Shown piece by piece: positions 36,774 to 47,581 of a stretch of DNA of 64,000 nt. This DNA comes from Pseudomonas sp. TH15 (GTDB lineage: Bacteria; Pseudomonadota; Gammaproteobacteria; Pseudomonadales; Pseudomonadaceae), in assembly GCF_016651105.1 (NCBI RefSeq), contig NZ_JAEKEL010000002.1:640501-704500 (forward strand). The letters are read 5' to 3'. How positions within the stretch are numbered: the first letter of the stretch is position 1; every line of letters starts with the position of its first letter. A program made the position numbers and the translations under genes. Under the pieces are notes generated by a model that ran no database searches, had not been told where the DNA came from, and saw only the letters and a list, made by a program, of their open reading frames with translations.

Positions 36774-36809
36774 AAAGCCCCTGAATCGTGAGATTCAGGG
36801 GCTTTTTGT
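36774..36809 (+). terminator. Rho-independent terminator after glpD
   Basis: AAAGCCCCTGAATC/GATTCAGGGGCTTT hairpin is followed by T's. Confidence 0.92.
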
Positions 36810-36851
36810 TGTGTGGATTCTTCAATATCTGATTGGGTCAGTTGAATTTTT

Positions 36852-37013
36852 CCCCCTCACCCCAGCCCTCTCCCCCAAGGGGTAGAGGGGGAAGGGAGCC
36901 GATCTCAGTGGGATTCCCAATCTGCGTTCGACTCGGTATCTCACGTCGGTGCATCTCTCCCAATCGCGGCGGTCAGTCCCCTCTACCTCCGGGAGAGGGC
37001 TAGGGTGAGGGGC
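36852..37013. repeat. Long imperfect inverted repeat (CCCTCACCCCAGCCCTCTCC type)
   Basis: The left arm CCCTCACCCCAGCCCTCTCC and the right arm GGGAGAGGGCTAGGGTGAGG enclose about 110 bp. It differs from the REP families here. It lies just upstream of the aat control region and may be a MITE-like element. Confidence 0.75.
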
Positions 37014-37022
37014 TGTTGCTCG

Positions 37023-37067
37023 TTCGGTTTTCCGAACGCGACTTCCCGGTCGATTCGGTAAACCGGA
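37023..37067 (+). promoter_or_regulatory. Two AauR upstream activating sites
   Basis: TTCGGTTTTCCGAA (37023-37036) matches the AauR inverted repeat TTCGG-N4-CCGAA exactly, and TTCGGTAAACCGGA (37054-37067) has one mismatch. Their centres are 31 bp apart, about 80-120 bp before the sigma-54 promoter. Confidence 0.8.
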
Positions 37068-37143
37068 TCAGTTATGCCCAAACAAACCATCACAAAACTT
37101 TAATAACGTTATAAATCATCCACTTAACTACATCAGACTGGCC

Positions 37144-37159
37144 TGGCACGAGTCATGCT
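37144..37159 (+). promoter_or_regulatory. Sigma-54 promoter of aatJ
   Basis: TGGCACGAGTCATGCT matches TGGCACG-N4-TTGCW with one mismatch in the -12 element. It is about 105 bp before the aatJ start and downstream of two AauR-type sites. Confidence 0.8.
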
Positions 37160-37275
37160 CTACACTCTGGGACGAATGTACTGCCGTGCCCAATCTTCAG
37201 GAGCACCCAGGCACTCGAAGCACAAAAGGGCCGACGAACTGGCTCCATAAAAAAAACAATGTCGAGGAAAATTTG

Positions 37276-38190
37276 ATGCGCATCGTTCCCCATATCCTGG
37301 GCGCAGCCATTGCTGCCGCTCTGATTACCACTCCAGTTTTCGCTGCCGAACTCACCGGCACACTGAAGAAGATCAAAGAGTCGAACACCATCACTCTGGG
37401 TCATCGCGACGCCTCTATTCCTTTTTCCTACATCGCTGATGCGTCCGGCAAACCGGTCGGCTACTCCCACGACATCCAGCTGGCCATCGTCGAAGCGATC
37501 AAGAAAGACCTCGACCTGCCAAACCTGCAGGTCAAATACAACCTGGTCACCTCGCAAACCCGTATCCCGCTGGTGCAAAACGGCACCGTGGACGTCGAGT
37601 GCGGCTCCACCACCAACAACATCGAGCGTCAGCAGCAAGTTGACTTCTCCGTCGGCATCTTCGAAATCGGCACCCGCCTGCTGACGAAGAAAGATTCCGT
37701 GTATAAGGATTTCGCCGACCTCAAGGGCAAGAACGTCGTGACCACCGCGGGCACCACGTCCGAGCGCATCCTCAAGTCGATGAACGCCGACAAGCAGATG
37801 GGCATGAACGTCATCTCCGCCAAAGACCACGGCGAGTCCTTCCAGATGCTGGAATCGGGCCGCGCTGTTGCTTTCATGATGGACGACGCCTTGCTGGCGG
37901 GTGAAGCGGCCAAGGCCAAGAAGGCTGATGACTGGGCCGTTACCGGCACTCCACAGTCCTACGAAATCTACGGCTGCATGGTCCGCAAGGGCGACGAACC
38001 ATTCAAGAAGGCTGTAGACGACGCGATCGTAGCCACCTACAAGTCGGGCGAGATCAACAAGATCTACGAAAAATGGTTCATGCAGCCAATCCCGCCTAAG
38101 GGCCTGAACCTGAACTTCCCGATGAGCGACGAACTCAAGAAGCTGATCGCCAGCCCGACCGACAAAGCGGCTGACGACAAAAAATCCTGA
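37276..38190 (+). CDS. aatJ: Acidic amino acid ABC transporter, periplasmic binding protein
   Basis: This 304-residue protein has a signal peptide (about residues 1-22, ending PVFA) and the type II periplasmic binding fold of the GltI family (ITLGHRDASIPFSYI, VDVECGSTTNNIERQQQVDFS, EKWFMQPIPPKG). It should bind glutamate and aspartate. I use the ATG at 37276; the frame runs 30 codons further upstream without a site. It leads the aatJQMP operon behind an AauR/sigma-54 control region. The two cysteines (in VECGS and YGCMV) match those of GltI. Confidence 0.94.
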   Translation: MRIVPHILGAAIAAALITTPVFAAELTGTLKKIKESNTITLGHRDASIPFSYIADASGKPVGYSHDIQLAIVEAIKKDLDLPNLQVKYNLVTSQTRIPLVQNGTVDVECGSTTNNIERQQQVDFSVGIFEIGTRLLTKKDSVYKDFADLKGKNVVTTAGTTSERILKSMNADKQMGMNVISAKDHGESFQMLESGRAVAFMMDDALLAGEAAKAKKADDWAVTGTPQSYEIYGCMVRKGDEPFKKAVDDAIVATYKSGEINKIYEKWFMQPIPPKGLNLNFPMSDELKKLIASPTDKAADDKKS

Positions 38191-38210
38191 TTTCTGACTA
38201 ACCCTATCTC

Positions 38211-38234
38211 CTGAGAGGGCGCCTGCCCTTTCAG
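38211..38234 (+). promoter_or_regulatory. Intercistronic hairpin between aatJ and aatQ
   Basis: CTGAGAGGGC pairs with GCCCTTTCAG (one G-U pair) around GCCT, with no T-run. Such hairpins after binding-protein genes usually protect the upstream mRNA. The rest of the 38235-38407 gap shows nothing. Confidence 0.5.
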
Positions 38235-38407
38235 GTGGTTGTCATTCCCTGCTGGCATTTTCTGGAAACACTCGAACCGGTGGTTGTCGAGCCGATCGCG
38301 TGTGCCTGATCTTAGTGGCCTGTACCACACAGGCCACCCAGGTTGGGCGGGAACGGAGCTTCCCCAAGCGGGCACTTGTACATTGATCGATCCGAGGGGA
38401 GACCCTA

Positions 38408-39154
38408 ATGAATTACAACTGGGACTGGGGCGTGTTCTTCAAGTCCACCGGCGTGGGCAGCGAGACCTATCTCGACTGGTACATCTCCGGTTTGGGCTGG
38501 ACTATCGCCATCGCCGTCGTGGCGTGGATTGTTGCCTTGCTGCTGGGCTCGATCCTGGGTGTCATGCGCACCGTACCGAACCGCGTCGTATCGGGCATCG
38601 CGACCTGCTACGTCGAACTCTTCCGTAACGTGCCGCTGCTGGTTCAGCTGTTCATCTGGTACTTCCTGGTGCCCGATCTGCTGCCGCAAAACCTGCAGGA
38701 CTGGTACAAGCAAGACCTGAACCCGACCACCTCGGCCTACCTGAGCGTTGTCGTGTGCCTGGGTCTGTTCACCGCCGCCCGGGTTTGCGAACAAGTGCGC
38801 ACCGGCATTCAGGCGTTGCCACGTGGCCAGGAATCCGCCGCGCGTGCCATGGGCTTCAAGCTGCCGCAGATCTACTGGAACGTGCTGCTGCCCCAGGCCT
38901 ACCGCATCATCATTCCGCCGCTTACCTCGGAATTTCTGAACGTCTTCAAGAACTCGTCCGTGGCCTCGCTGATCGGCCTGATGGAGTTGCTCGCACAGAC
39001 CAAACAGACTGCCGAATTCTCCGCCAACCTGTTCGAAGCCTTCACCCTGGCGACCCTGATCTACTTCACCCTGAACATGAGCCTGATGCTGCTGATGCGC
39101 CTGATAGAGAAGAAAGTCGCCGTACCCGGCCTGATCTCCGTAGGGGGTAAATGA
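38408..39154 (+). CDS. aatQ: Acidic amino acid ABC transporter permease
   Basis: This 248-residue inner-membrane protein is of the HisM/GltJ type, with about five or six helices and the EAA loop (ARAMGFKLPQIYWNVLLPQAYRIIIPPL). It forms half of the permease channel with AatM. GGGGAGAC lies before the ATG. It overlaps aatM by 4 nt. Confidence 0.93.
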   Translation: MNYNWDWGVFFKSTGVGSETYLDWYISGLGWTIAIAVVAWIVALLLGSILGVMRTVPNRVVSGIATCYVELFRNVPLLVQLFIWYFLVPDLLPQNLQDWYKQDLNPTTSAYLSVVVCLGLFTAARVCEQVRTGIQALPRGQESAARAMGFKLPQIYWNVLLPQAYRIIIPPLTSEFLNVFKNSSVASLIGLMELLAQTKQTAEFSANLFEAFTLATLIYFTLNMSLMLLMRLIEKKVAVPGLISVGGK

Positions 39155-39825
39155 TGGATTTCGATTTCAGCGGCATTATTCCGTCCCTGCCCGGCCTGTG
39201 GAACGGCATGGTCATGACCCTGCAACTGATGACGCTGGGCATCATCGGCGGGCTGATCCTCGGCACCATCCTGGCGCTGATGCGCCTGTCGTCGAGCAAA
39301 CTGCTGTCGCGGGTTGCCGGCGCCTACGTGAACTACTTCCGTTCGATCCCGCTGCTGCTGGTCATCACCTGGTTCTACCTGGCGGTGCCGTTCGTGCTGC
39401 GCTGGATCACCGGCGAAGACACCCCGATCGGCGCGTTCACCTCGTGCATCGTGGCGTTCATGATGTTCGAAGCGGCGTACTTCTGCGAAATCGTCCGCGC
39501 TGGCGTGCAGTCGATTCCCAAGGGCCAGATGGGCGCAGCCCAGGCACTGGGCATGAGCTACGGCCAGATGATGCGTTTGATCATCCTGCCGCAAGCGTTT
39601 CGCAAGATGACCCCGCTGTTGCTGCAACAAAGCATCATCCTGTTTCAGGACACCTCGCTGGTCTACACCGTCGGCCTGGTGGACTTCCTCAATGCCTCGC
39701 GCGCCAGTGGCGACATCATCGGCCGCTCCAATGAGTTCCTGATCTTCGCAGGTCTCGTGTACTTCACAATCAGCTTTGCCGCCTCGCTGCTGGTCAAGCG
39801 TCTGCAAAAAAGGTTTGCCGTATGA
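39151..39825 (+). CDS. aatM: Acidic amino acid ABC transporter permease
   Basis: This 224-residue permease is of the GltK type, with the EAA loop AQALGMSYGQMMRLIILPQAFRKMTPLL. It is the second channel half, overlaps aatQ and aatP by 4 nt each, and is therefore coupled to both. Confidence 0.93.
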   Translation: MMDFDFSGIIPSLPGLWNGMVMTLQLMTLGIIGGLILGTILALMRLSSSKLLSRVAGAYVNYFRSIPLLLVITWFYLAVPFVLRWITGEDTPIGAFTSCIVAFMMFEAAYFCEIVRAGVQSIPKGQMGAAQALGMSYGQMMRLIILPQAFRKMTPLLLQQSIILFQDTSLVYTVGLVDFLNASRASGDIIGRSNEFLIFAGLVYFTISFAASLLVKRLQKRFAV

Positions 39826-40556
39826 TCTCTATCAAGAACATCAACAAGTGGTATGGCGACTTCCAGGTACTGACTGATTGCAGCACCGAGGTCAAAAAAG
39901 GCGAAGTGATTGTGGTCTGTGGCCCGTCGGGCTCAGGCAAATCGACCCTGATCAAATGCGTCAACGCGCTCGAACCGTTCCAGAAAGGCGACGTGATCGT
40001 CGATGGCACGTCCATCGCCGACCCAAAGACCAACCTGCCGAAACTGCGTTCGCGGGTGGGCATGGTGTTCCAGCATTTCGAGCTGTTCCCGCACCTGACT
40101 ATCACCGAAAACCTGACCATAGCGCAGATCAAGGTGTTGGGCCGCAGCAAGGAAGAAGCCACCAAGAAAGGCCTGCAATTGCTGGAGCGCGTCGGTTTGT
40201 CGGCCCATGCTCACAAGCATCCGGGCCAACTCTCCGGCGGCCAGCAACAGCGTGTGGCGATTGCCCGTGCGCTGGCCATGGACCCGATCGTCATGCTGTT
40301 CGACGAACCGACCTCGGCCCTCGACCCGGAAATGGTCAACGAAGTGCTCGACGTGATGGTGCAACTGGCCCAGGAAGGCATGACCATGATGTGTGTGACC
40401 CACGAAATGGGCTTCGCCCGTAAAGTGGCCGACCGGGTGATCTTCATGGACGCTGGCAAGATCATTGAAGACTGCCCGAAAGAGGAGTTCTTCGGCGACA
40501 TCAACGCCCGCTCCGAGCGTGCGCAGCACTTCCTCGAGAAGATTTTGCAGCACTAA
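39822..40556 (+). CDS. aatP: Acidic amino acid ABC transporter ATP-binding protein
   Basis: This 244-residue ATPase has Walker A GPSGSGKST near residue 33, the Q-loop VFQHFELFPH, signature LSGGQQQRVAIARAL, Walker B MLFDEPTSALDPE and switch His (VTHEMGF). It energises uptake by AatJQM. It is the last gene of the transporter unit; a REPIN separates it from aauS. Confidence 0.96.
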   Translation: MISIKNINKWYGDFQVLTDCSTEVKKGEVIVVCGPSGSGKSTLIKCVNALEPFQKGDVIVDGTSIADPKTNLPKLRSRVGMVFQHFELFPHLTITENLTIAQIKVLGRSKEEATKKGLQLLERVGLSAHAHKHPGQLSGGQQQRVAIARALAMDPIVMLFDEPTSALDPEMVNEVLDVMVQLAQEGMTMMCVTHEMGFARKVADRVIFMDAGKIIEDCPKEEFFGDINARSERAQHFLEKILQH

Positions 40557-40576
40557 GAAAGGCACCGCTCCCCAAC

Positions 40577-40741
40577 TGTGGGAGCGGGTTTGTGTGGTGA
40601 GGGGGCTTGCCCCCGTTGGGTCGCGAAGCGGCCCCGGCATTTCAAAGTTAAACCGCATGCAATGGGTTTACGACTGCTTCGCAGCCGAACGGGGCGATGC
40701 GGCGTTCCGACAAGCCCCCTCACCACAGGCCCGCTCCCACA
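40577..40741. repeat. Nested REP/REPIN element
   Basis: Outer arms TGTGGGAGCGGG and CCCGCTCCCACA enclose an inner pair of the GGTGAGGGGGCTTGCCCC class, so two REP families are nested as one large inverted structure between aatP and aauS. Confidence 0.8.
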
Positions 40742-40795
40742 TTGGATCGGCGGTGGCTTCTAGATTTGTGTTGTGGTTGACCCAAGGCATCTGTG

Positions 40796-42693
40796 ATGAA
40801 ATGCGACCCCACTCTCTATCGCGCAGCGCCGCCATCACTCGCCGTGAAACCCCGTCTGATTCGCCATCTGTTCCTGCCGCCGCTGGTCATCGCCCTGATG
40901 ATCGGGTTGGGTTACATCGGCTTCTGGGTCAGTGAGCACTACGGGATTCGCAGCCTCAGCGAGAACGGCCAGCGTCAGCTGGAACTGCACGCCCGCGCCG
41001 TCGAGAGCGAGATCAGCAAGTACACCTACCTGCCCAGCCTGCTGGAACTTGAATCCAGTGTTTCAAAACTGCTCGACGACCCAACGCCGCAAACCCGGCA
41101 AACGGTCAACGATTACCTTGAAGGCCTGAACCGGCGCAGCCGCAGTCGGGCTATCTATGTGATGGACACCACCGGTCGCGTTTTGGCCTCCAGCAACTGG
41201 CGCGATGTCGACAGTTACCTCGGTGAAGACCTGTCCTTCCGTGCCTATTTCCAGAATGCCATCCGAGGCCAGCCGGGGCGGTTCTACGGCATCGGCAGCA
41301 CCAACGGCGAACCCGGTTATTACCTGGCTCACGGCCTCGAAGAACACGGCAAGATCATCGGCGTCGCGGTGGTCAAGGTGCGTCTCGAAGCCATGGAAGA
41401 ACGCTGGCAGCGCGCGCGCCTGGAAGCCTTCGTCAGCGATGAGAACGGCATCATCATTCTCTCCAGCGATCCGGCGCGGCGGCTCAAGTCAGTGGTGCCG
41501 CTGAGCGACGAGACCAAGGAAAAACTCGCCCGCAGCCTTCAGTACTACTGGTTCCCGCTGAACGAACTGCAACCCCTGGCCCGCGAAACCCTGGCCGAAG
41601 GCGTGGAGAAACTGACGTTCCCCGCCAACAGCGAACTGGCCTCCGACGAACAAGACATCACCTACCTGGCCCAGACCCGGCCCTTGAGCGACACCCCGTG
41701 GAATTTCACCCTGCTCACGCCGCTGGCAGACTTACGTCGTGAAGCAATCAATCAGGGGATTCTGGTGGCCGTGGCGTTTGCCTTGGTGGCGTTCCTGCTG
41801 ATTGCCTGGAACGAACGGCGCAAGGTCATCGCCACCCGCCTCGCCGCCCGGGAAGCCTTGCAGGAAGCCAACAATCAACTGGAGCGTCGGATTACCGAAC
41901 GCACCACCGACCTGCGGGCCAGCAACGAACGGCTCAAAGGTCAGATCCGCGAACGCCGCCAGGCCGAAGAGACGTTACGCCGGGCTCAGGATGAACTGGT
42001 CCAGGCCGGTAAACTGGCGGCCATCGGCCAGATGTCGACCAGCATTGCCCACGAATTGAACCAGCCACTGGCCGCGCTGCGGACCTTGTCCGGCAACACC
42101 GTGCGCTTCCTCGAGCGCGGTCAGCTGGACGTCGCCAGCACCAACCTGAAAACCATCAACGAACTGATCGACCGCATGGGCCGGATCACCGCCAGCCTGC
42201 GCTCCTTCGCCAAACGCGGCGATGACAAGGGCCAGGCCAGTCTGGGCAAAGCCGTCGACGCGGCGCTACAACTGCTCGGCAGTCGGGTGGAAAGCGCTCA
42301 CCTGCAACCGCATCGCGACTTCAAAGATGTGCAGGTGCAGATCGACCAGACGCGGCTTGAACAGATTCTGGTCAACCTGATCGGCAATGCCCTCGACGCC
42401 ATGCAGGCCCAACCGCTACCGGAACTGTGGCTGGAAGGCGAAGAGTTCGACGGCAAATATCGCCTGCGGGTGCGCGACAACGGCCACGGCATCGACGCCG
42501 AAGCGCGCAAGCATTTGTTCGAACCGTTCTTCACCACCAAACCCGGCGCACAGGGCCTGGGCCTCGGCCTGACCCTCTCCGCCAGCCTGGCCGCGGCCAC
42601 TGGCGGCCACTTGGGTGTCGAACACCCGGCCAGCGGTGGCACCACCTTCGTCCTCAGTTTACCGTTGGTAAGCCCCACTCCCGCCGAGCCAAT

Positions 42694-42697
<4 letters not shown>
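40796..42697 (+). CDS. aauS: Sensor histidine kinase AauS
   Basis: This 633-residue DctB-like kinase has a membrane helix near residues 20-45, a periplasmic PDC-type sensor domain (about 45-305), a second helix (about 315-340), a short coiled coil and the HisKA block SIAHELNQPLAALRTLSGN (phospho-His near residue 417). It ends with an HATPase domain (GLGLGLTLSASLAA). It should sense acidic amino acids and phosphorylate AauR. I use the ATG at 40796. It overlaps aauR by 4 nt. Confidence 0.92.
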
Positions 42698-44021
<1,324 letters not shown>

Positions 44022-44022
<1 letters not shown>

Positions 44023-44360
44023 TGGACCTGATTCTCAAGGCTGCTCTGGGCGCGGGGGTGGTGTTGATCCTCGCCGCGCTGGCCAAAACCAAAAACTACT
44101 ACATCGCAGGCTTGGTGCCGCTGTTTCCAACCTTTGCCTTGATTGCGCATTACATCGTTGGAAAGGGTCGTTCGGTAGACGATTTGAAGACCACCATCGT
44201 GTTTGGCATGTGGTCGATCATTCCGTACTTCGTCTATTTGGCGACGTTGTACGTGATGGTCGACCGGATGCGGTTGGAGGCTTCGTTGGCGGTGGCTGCG
44301 GTAGGCTGGTTGATCGCCGCGACCGTGCTCGTCAGCGTTTGGGTACGCCTGCACAGCTGA
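44022..44360 (+). CDS. glpM: GlpM family membrane protein
   Basis: This 112-residue protein has about four membrane helices and resembles GlpM, a P. aeruginosa membrane protein linked to alginate production (KNYYIAGLVPLFPTFALIAHYIVG is the core). Here it directly overlaps aauR (TGATG) instead of lying by glpD. Its biochemical role is unknown. Confidence 0.75.
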
Positions 44361-44373
44361 AAAACCCTCATGC

Positions 44374-44462
44374 CCTGTAGGAGCTGGCGAAGGCTGCGAT
44401 CTTTTGATCTTGAGAGACAGAAAAATCAAAAGATCGCAGCCTTCGGTAGCTCCTACAGGGCT
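44374..44462. repeat. Large palindrome of the GTAGGAGCTGGCGAAGGCTG class
   Basis: CCTGTAGGAGCTGGCGAAGG and its inverted copy CCTTCGGTAGCTCCTACAGG form a stem of about 35 bp with the central ATCAAAAGATC-type pairs. It lies between convergent genes and could also end transcription. Confidence 0.85.
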
Positions 44463-44468
44463 ACATTG

Positions 44469-45137
44469 CTAGCCGTTAACGGTGCCGCCCTTGGATTCGG
44501 CCATGATCTGGCGGATCGCCCCAACAAACGCTTCCACCGGCTGCCCGCCACTGACCGCGTACTGGCCGTTGAACACCACCGTCGGCACCGAACTTACCCC
44601 GCGCGATAGCCACAGCTGTTCCTCTTCTTTGACCTCTTTGACGTACTCGTCCGACGCCAGAATCGCCTCGGCCCGCGCCTTGTCCAGCCCGACGCTTTCA
44701 GCGATCTGCGCCAATTGGCGAGGATCGGACGGGTTGCCGCCATCGGTGAAATACGCCTTGAACAGCGCCTCTTTCAAATTGAACTGCAACCCTTCCAGCC
44801 CCGCCCAATAGAGCAAGCGGTGGGCGTCGAAGGTGTTGTAGATGCGGCTGTTGCCGTCGGTGCGGAAGGCAAACCCGACTTCGGCGCCACGGGCGCGGAT
44901 CATCTCGCGGTTTTTCTGCGATTGCTCGGCGGTCGAGCCGTATTTTTCGGTGATGTGTTCGGTGATGTTCTGGCCGTCGGGGCCCATGTTCGGGTTCAGC
45001 TCGAACGGCTGGAAACGGATCTCGGCCTGCACTTCGTCACCCAATTGGTCCAGCGCCCGGGTCAGGCCGTACAGGCCAACGACGCACCAGGGGCAGGACA
45101 CGTCGCTGACGAAATCGATTTTCAAAGCGGAATTCAT
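44469..45137 (-). CDS. DsbA-family oxidoreductase (FrnE-like)
   Basis: This 222-residue thioredoxin-fold protein has a CPWC active site near residue 14 (VSDVSCPWCVVGLYG) and the cis-Pro block VSSVPTVVFNGQYAVSGGQP. It lacks a signal peptide, so it is cytoplasmic like other FrnE proteins, which act as disulfide isomerase-like enzymes under oxidative stress. I use the ATG at 45137; the upstream extension is translated REP sequence. Confidence 0.88.
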   Translation of the reverse strand: MNSALKIDFVSDVSCPWCVVGLYGLTRALDQLGDEVQAEIRFQPFELNPNMGPDGQNITEHITEKYGSTAEQSQKNREMIRARGAEVGFAFRTDGNSRIYNTFDAHRLLYWAGLEGLQFNLKEALFKAYFTDGGNPSDPRQLAQIAESVGLDKARAEAILASDEYVKEVKEEEQLWLSRGVSSVPTVVFNGQYAVSGGQPVEAFVGAIRQIMAESKGGTVNG

Positions 45138-45208
45138 CAAACACCTCGTGAGGGGAAATCGTGCGGGAAAGTTTGCACGATACACCTGGCCCGGAGTTTG
45201 TGGTGCCC

Positions 45209-45276
45209 CCTTCGCGAGCAGGCTCGCTCCCACAAAGGAATGCTCTCCAATGTGGGAGCGAGCCTGCTCGCGAAGA
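45209..45276. repeat. REPIN (short loop)
   Basis: TTCGCGAGCAGGCTCGCTCC and the inverted arm GGAGCGAGCCTGCTCGCGAA are separated by about 25 bp. Confidence 0.88.
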
Positions 45277-45305
45277 GGCCGGAGCAGACGCCACAAATCG
45301 ATCGG

Positions 45306-46325
45306 TTACAGCAGATTCCCGCCCACCACCGGCTCAATCTGCGCCCAATGCGAGGTGTCTTCGCGGTGGGCCTGCAAGTACGGCAACACCGCCGCCAGTA
45401 ACGGCGCCTTGAACGCTTCCTGGAAACGATGGGCCATGCCCGGAATCAGTTTCAACTGGCTGCCACGGATATGCGCCGCCAGGTGCACGCCGTGCATCAC
45501 CGGCAACAACGGATCCGCCGTGCCGTGCACCACCAGCGTCGGCACCCGCAATTGGTTGAGTAACGCCACCCGGCTCGGCTCCGCGAGGATCGCCATGATC
45601 TGACGTTTCACGCCTTCGGGGTTGAACGCCCGGTCGTACGACGCGGCAGCCTGTTGCAGCAGCAGCTTTCGATCATCACTCACGTTTGGGCTGCTAAGCG
45701 CCGCGAGCAAATCGGCTTGCTGCTCCAACGCCACCTCGCGATTCGGTGCACTGCGCCGCGACAATAACTGCACCAACGCCGCACTCGGCGCCGGCAAGCC
45801 TTCAGCCCCGGAACTGGTCATGATCAGCGTCAGACTCTCGACCCGTTGCGGCGCCATCGCTGCCAGGTGCTGGGCGATCATCCCGCCCATACTCGCGCCC
45901 AACACGTGAAATTGCTCGATGTGCAAGGCGTCCATCAGCCCCAGCGCATCTTCAGACATGTCGGTCAGCGTGTACGGCGCCGCCACCGGCAAACCGAGCT
46001 TGTAGCGCAACACTTCAAAAGTCAGGTTGGCGTTGGCCGGGGCCTGGCGCCAGGTCGACAGCCCTACGTCGCGGTTGTCGTAGCGAATCACCCGAAAGCC
46101 CTGCTGACACAACGCAACCACCACCTCGTCCGGCCAGTGAATCAACTGCCCGCCCAGGCCCATCACCAACAGCAACGCCGGATCGGACGCACGGCCGATG
46201 CTCTGGTACGCCAGGCTCACCTGATCCAGATCGACGTGCTCGGTCGGAACATTGACATCGCAGCGCGACGCCGCAAAGGACGGCAGGCCGAACAACAGCG
46301 CTGCCAGTAAAAGAAATACACGCAT
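45306..46325 (-). CDS. Secreted alpha/beta hydrolase
   Basis: This 339-residue protein has a signal peptide (about residues 1-19, ending PSFA), the oxyanion segment LVMGLGGQ, the nucleophile elbow GASMGG near residue 140, a late Asp (HGTADPLLP) and a His (GMAHRF), completing the triad. Its substrate is unknown. I start at the ATG at 46325 because the signal peptide begins there; the ribosome-binding site is weak. It is divergent from metR. Confidence 0.8.
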   Translation of the reverse strand: MRVFLLLAALLFGLPSFAASRCDVNVPTEHVDLDQVSLAYQSIGRASDPALLLVMGLGGQLIHWPDEVVVALCQQGFRVIRYDNRDVGLSTWRQAPANANLTFEVLRYKLGLPVAAPYTLTDMSEDALGLMDALHIEQFHVLGASMGGMIAQHLAAMAPQRVESLTLIMTSSGAEGLPAPSAALVQLLSRRSAPNREVALEQQADLLAALSSPNVSDDRKLLLQQAAASYDRAFNPEGVKRQIMAILAEPSRVALLNQLRVPTLVVHGTADPLLPVMHGVHLAAHIRGSQLKLIPGMAHRFQEAFKAPLLAAVLPYLQAHREDTSHWAQIEPVVGGNLL

Positions 46326-46530
46326 GAAAAACACCGAAACGCAGAACCCCAGTAGAGCGCGAGTCTGATGAAGTTTGTTCAAGCGCGCTGCCACAGTTGC
46401 GTGACAGTTTGATGAAGATTGCCGAGTGGTCATGTGCGCGGCCGCGAGCAGCCCCTGTCGACAGCCCCGCCAACATGAGACAAACTCAACCTTTTCGTGT
46501 TCATCACAAGTTTTCCTCATGGAGCCCCCG

Positions 46531-47448
46531 GTGCTTGAAATCCGTCACCTGAAGACCCTGCACGCCTTGCGCGAAGCCGATAGCCTGGTGGATGCGGCTG
46601 ATCGCCTGCACCTGACCCAGTCGGCCCTGTCTCACCAGTTCAAGGAACTGGAGGAGCGTATGGGCATGCCGTTGTTCGTGCGCAAGACCAAACCGGTGCG
46701 TTTCACCAGCGCCGGTTTGCGCCTGCTGCAACTGGCCGACGCGACCCTGCCGCTGCTGCGTGGCGCCGAGCGCGACATCGCGCGACTGGCCGGCGGCACC
46801 GCCGGGCGCCTGCACATGGCGATCGAGTGCCACAGTTGCTTCCAGTGGCTGATGCCGACCATCGACCAGTTCCGCGATGCCTGGCCGGAAGTCGAACTGG
46901 ACCTGGCCTCGGGCTTCTCCTTCGCCCCGCTGCCGGCCCTGGCCCGTGGCGATCTGGATCTGGTGGTGACCTCCGATCCGCTGGAACTGGCCGGGATCAC
47001 CTATGTGCCGTTGTTCACCTATGAAGCAATGCTCGCGGTGGCCAATCAGCACCGGTTGGCGAACAAGGCTTATATCGTGCCGGAAGATTTGCTCACGGAA
47101 ACCTTGATCACTTACCCGGTTGAGCGGGATCGGCTGGACATCTTCACGCGGTTTCTGGAACCGGCGGACGTCGAGCCGGCACAGGTCCGGACCTCGGAAC
47201 TGACGGTGATGATGATGCAACTGGTGGCCAGCGGTCGCGGCGTGTGCGGCATGCCGCATTGGGCGCTGCATGAATACAGCTCACGGGGTTACGTGAAGGC
47301 CAAGCGGCTGGGCGAGAAAGGGTTGTTTGCGACGTTGTACGCCGGGATTCGCGCCGACATGCTGGACGCGCCGTATATGCGCGATTTTTTGCTGACGGCA
47401 AAGGACACGTCATTCTCGACGCTGGATGGGGTTAGCGCGGTTCGCTAA
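46531..47448 (+). CDS. metR: Methionine biosynthesis regulator MetR (LysR family)
   Basis: This 305-residue LysR regulator has an N-terminal helix-turn-helix (LEIRHLKTLHALREADSLVDAADRLHLTQSALSHQFKELE) and a type II binding-protein effector domain (ECHSCFQWLMPTIDQF, DLDLVVTSDPLE). MetR activates met genes with homocysteine as co-effector. I use the GTG at 46531 with GGAG upstream, giving the usual MLEIRHL start; the ATG at 46519 is an alternative. Confidence 0.92.
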   Translation: MLEIRHLKTLHALREADSLVDAADRLHLTQSALSHQFKELEERMGMPLFVRKTKPVRFTSAGLRLLQLADATLPLLRGAERDIARLAGGTAGRLHMAIECHSCFQWLMPTIDQFRDAWPEVELDLASGFSFAPLPALARGDLDLVVTSDPLELAGITYVPLFTYEAMLAVANQHRLANKAYIVPEDLLTETLITYPVERDRLDIFTRFLEPADVEPAQVRTSELTVMMMQLVASGRGVCGMPHWALHEYSSRGYVKAKRLGEKGLFATLYAGIRADMLDAPYMRDFLLTAKDTSFSTLDGVSAVR

Positions 47449-47478
47449 TCGTTATCGACCTGAAGTGCGATCAAATAT

Positions 47479-47566
47479 TGGAGCGGGCTTGCTCGCGAAA
47501 GCGGTGTGTCAGCCAACATCAATGTTGAATGTTAGACCGCATTCGCGAGCAAGCCCGCTCCCACAG
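47479..47566. repeat. REPIN
   Basis: TTGGAGCGGGCTTGCTCGCG and its inverted arm CGCGAGCAAGCCCGCTCCCA lie about 40 bp apart between convergent metR and the GNAT gene. Confidence 0.88.
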
Positions 47567-47581
47567 GGGATTGTCGGGGTG

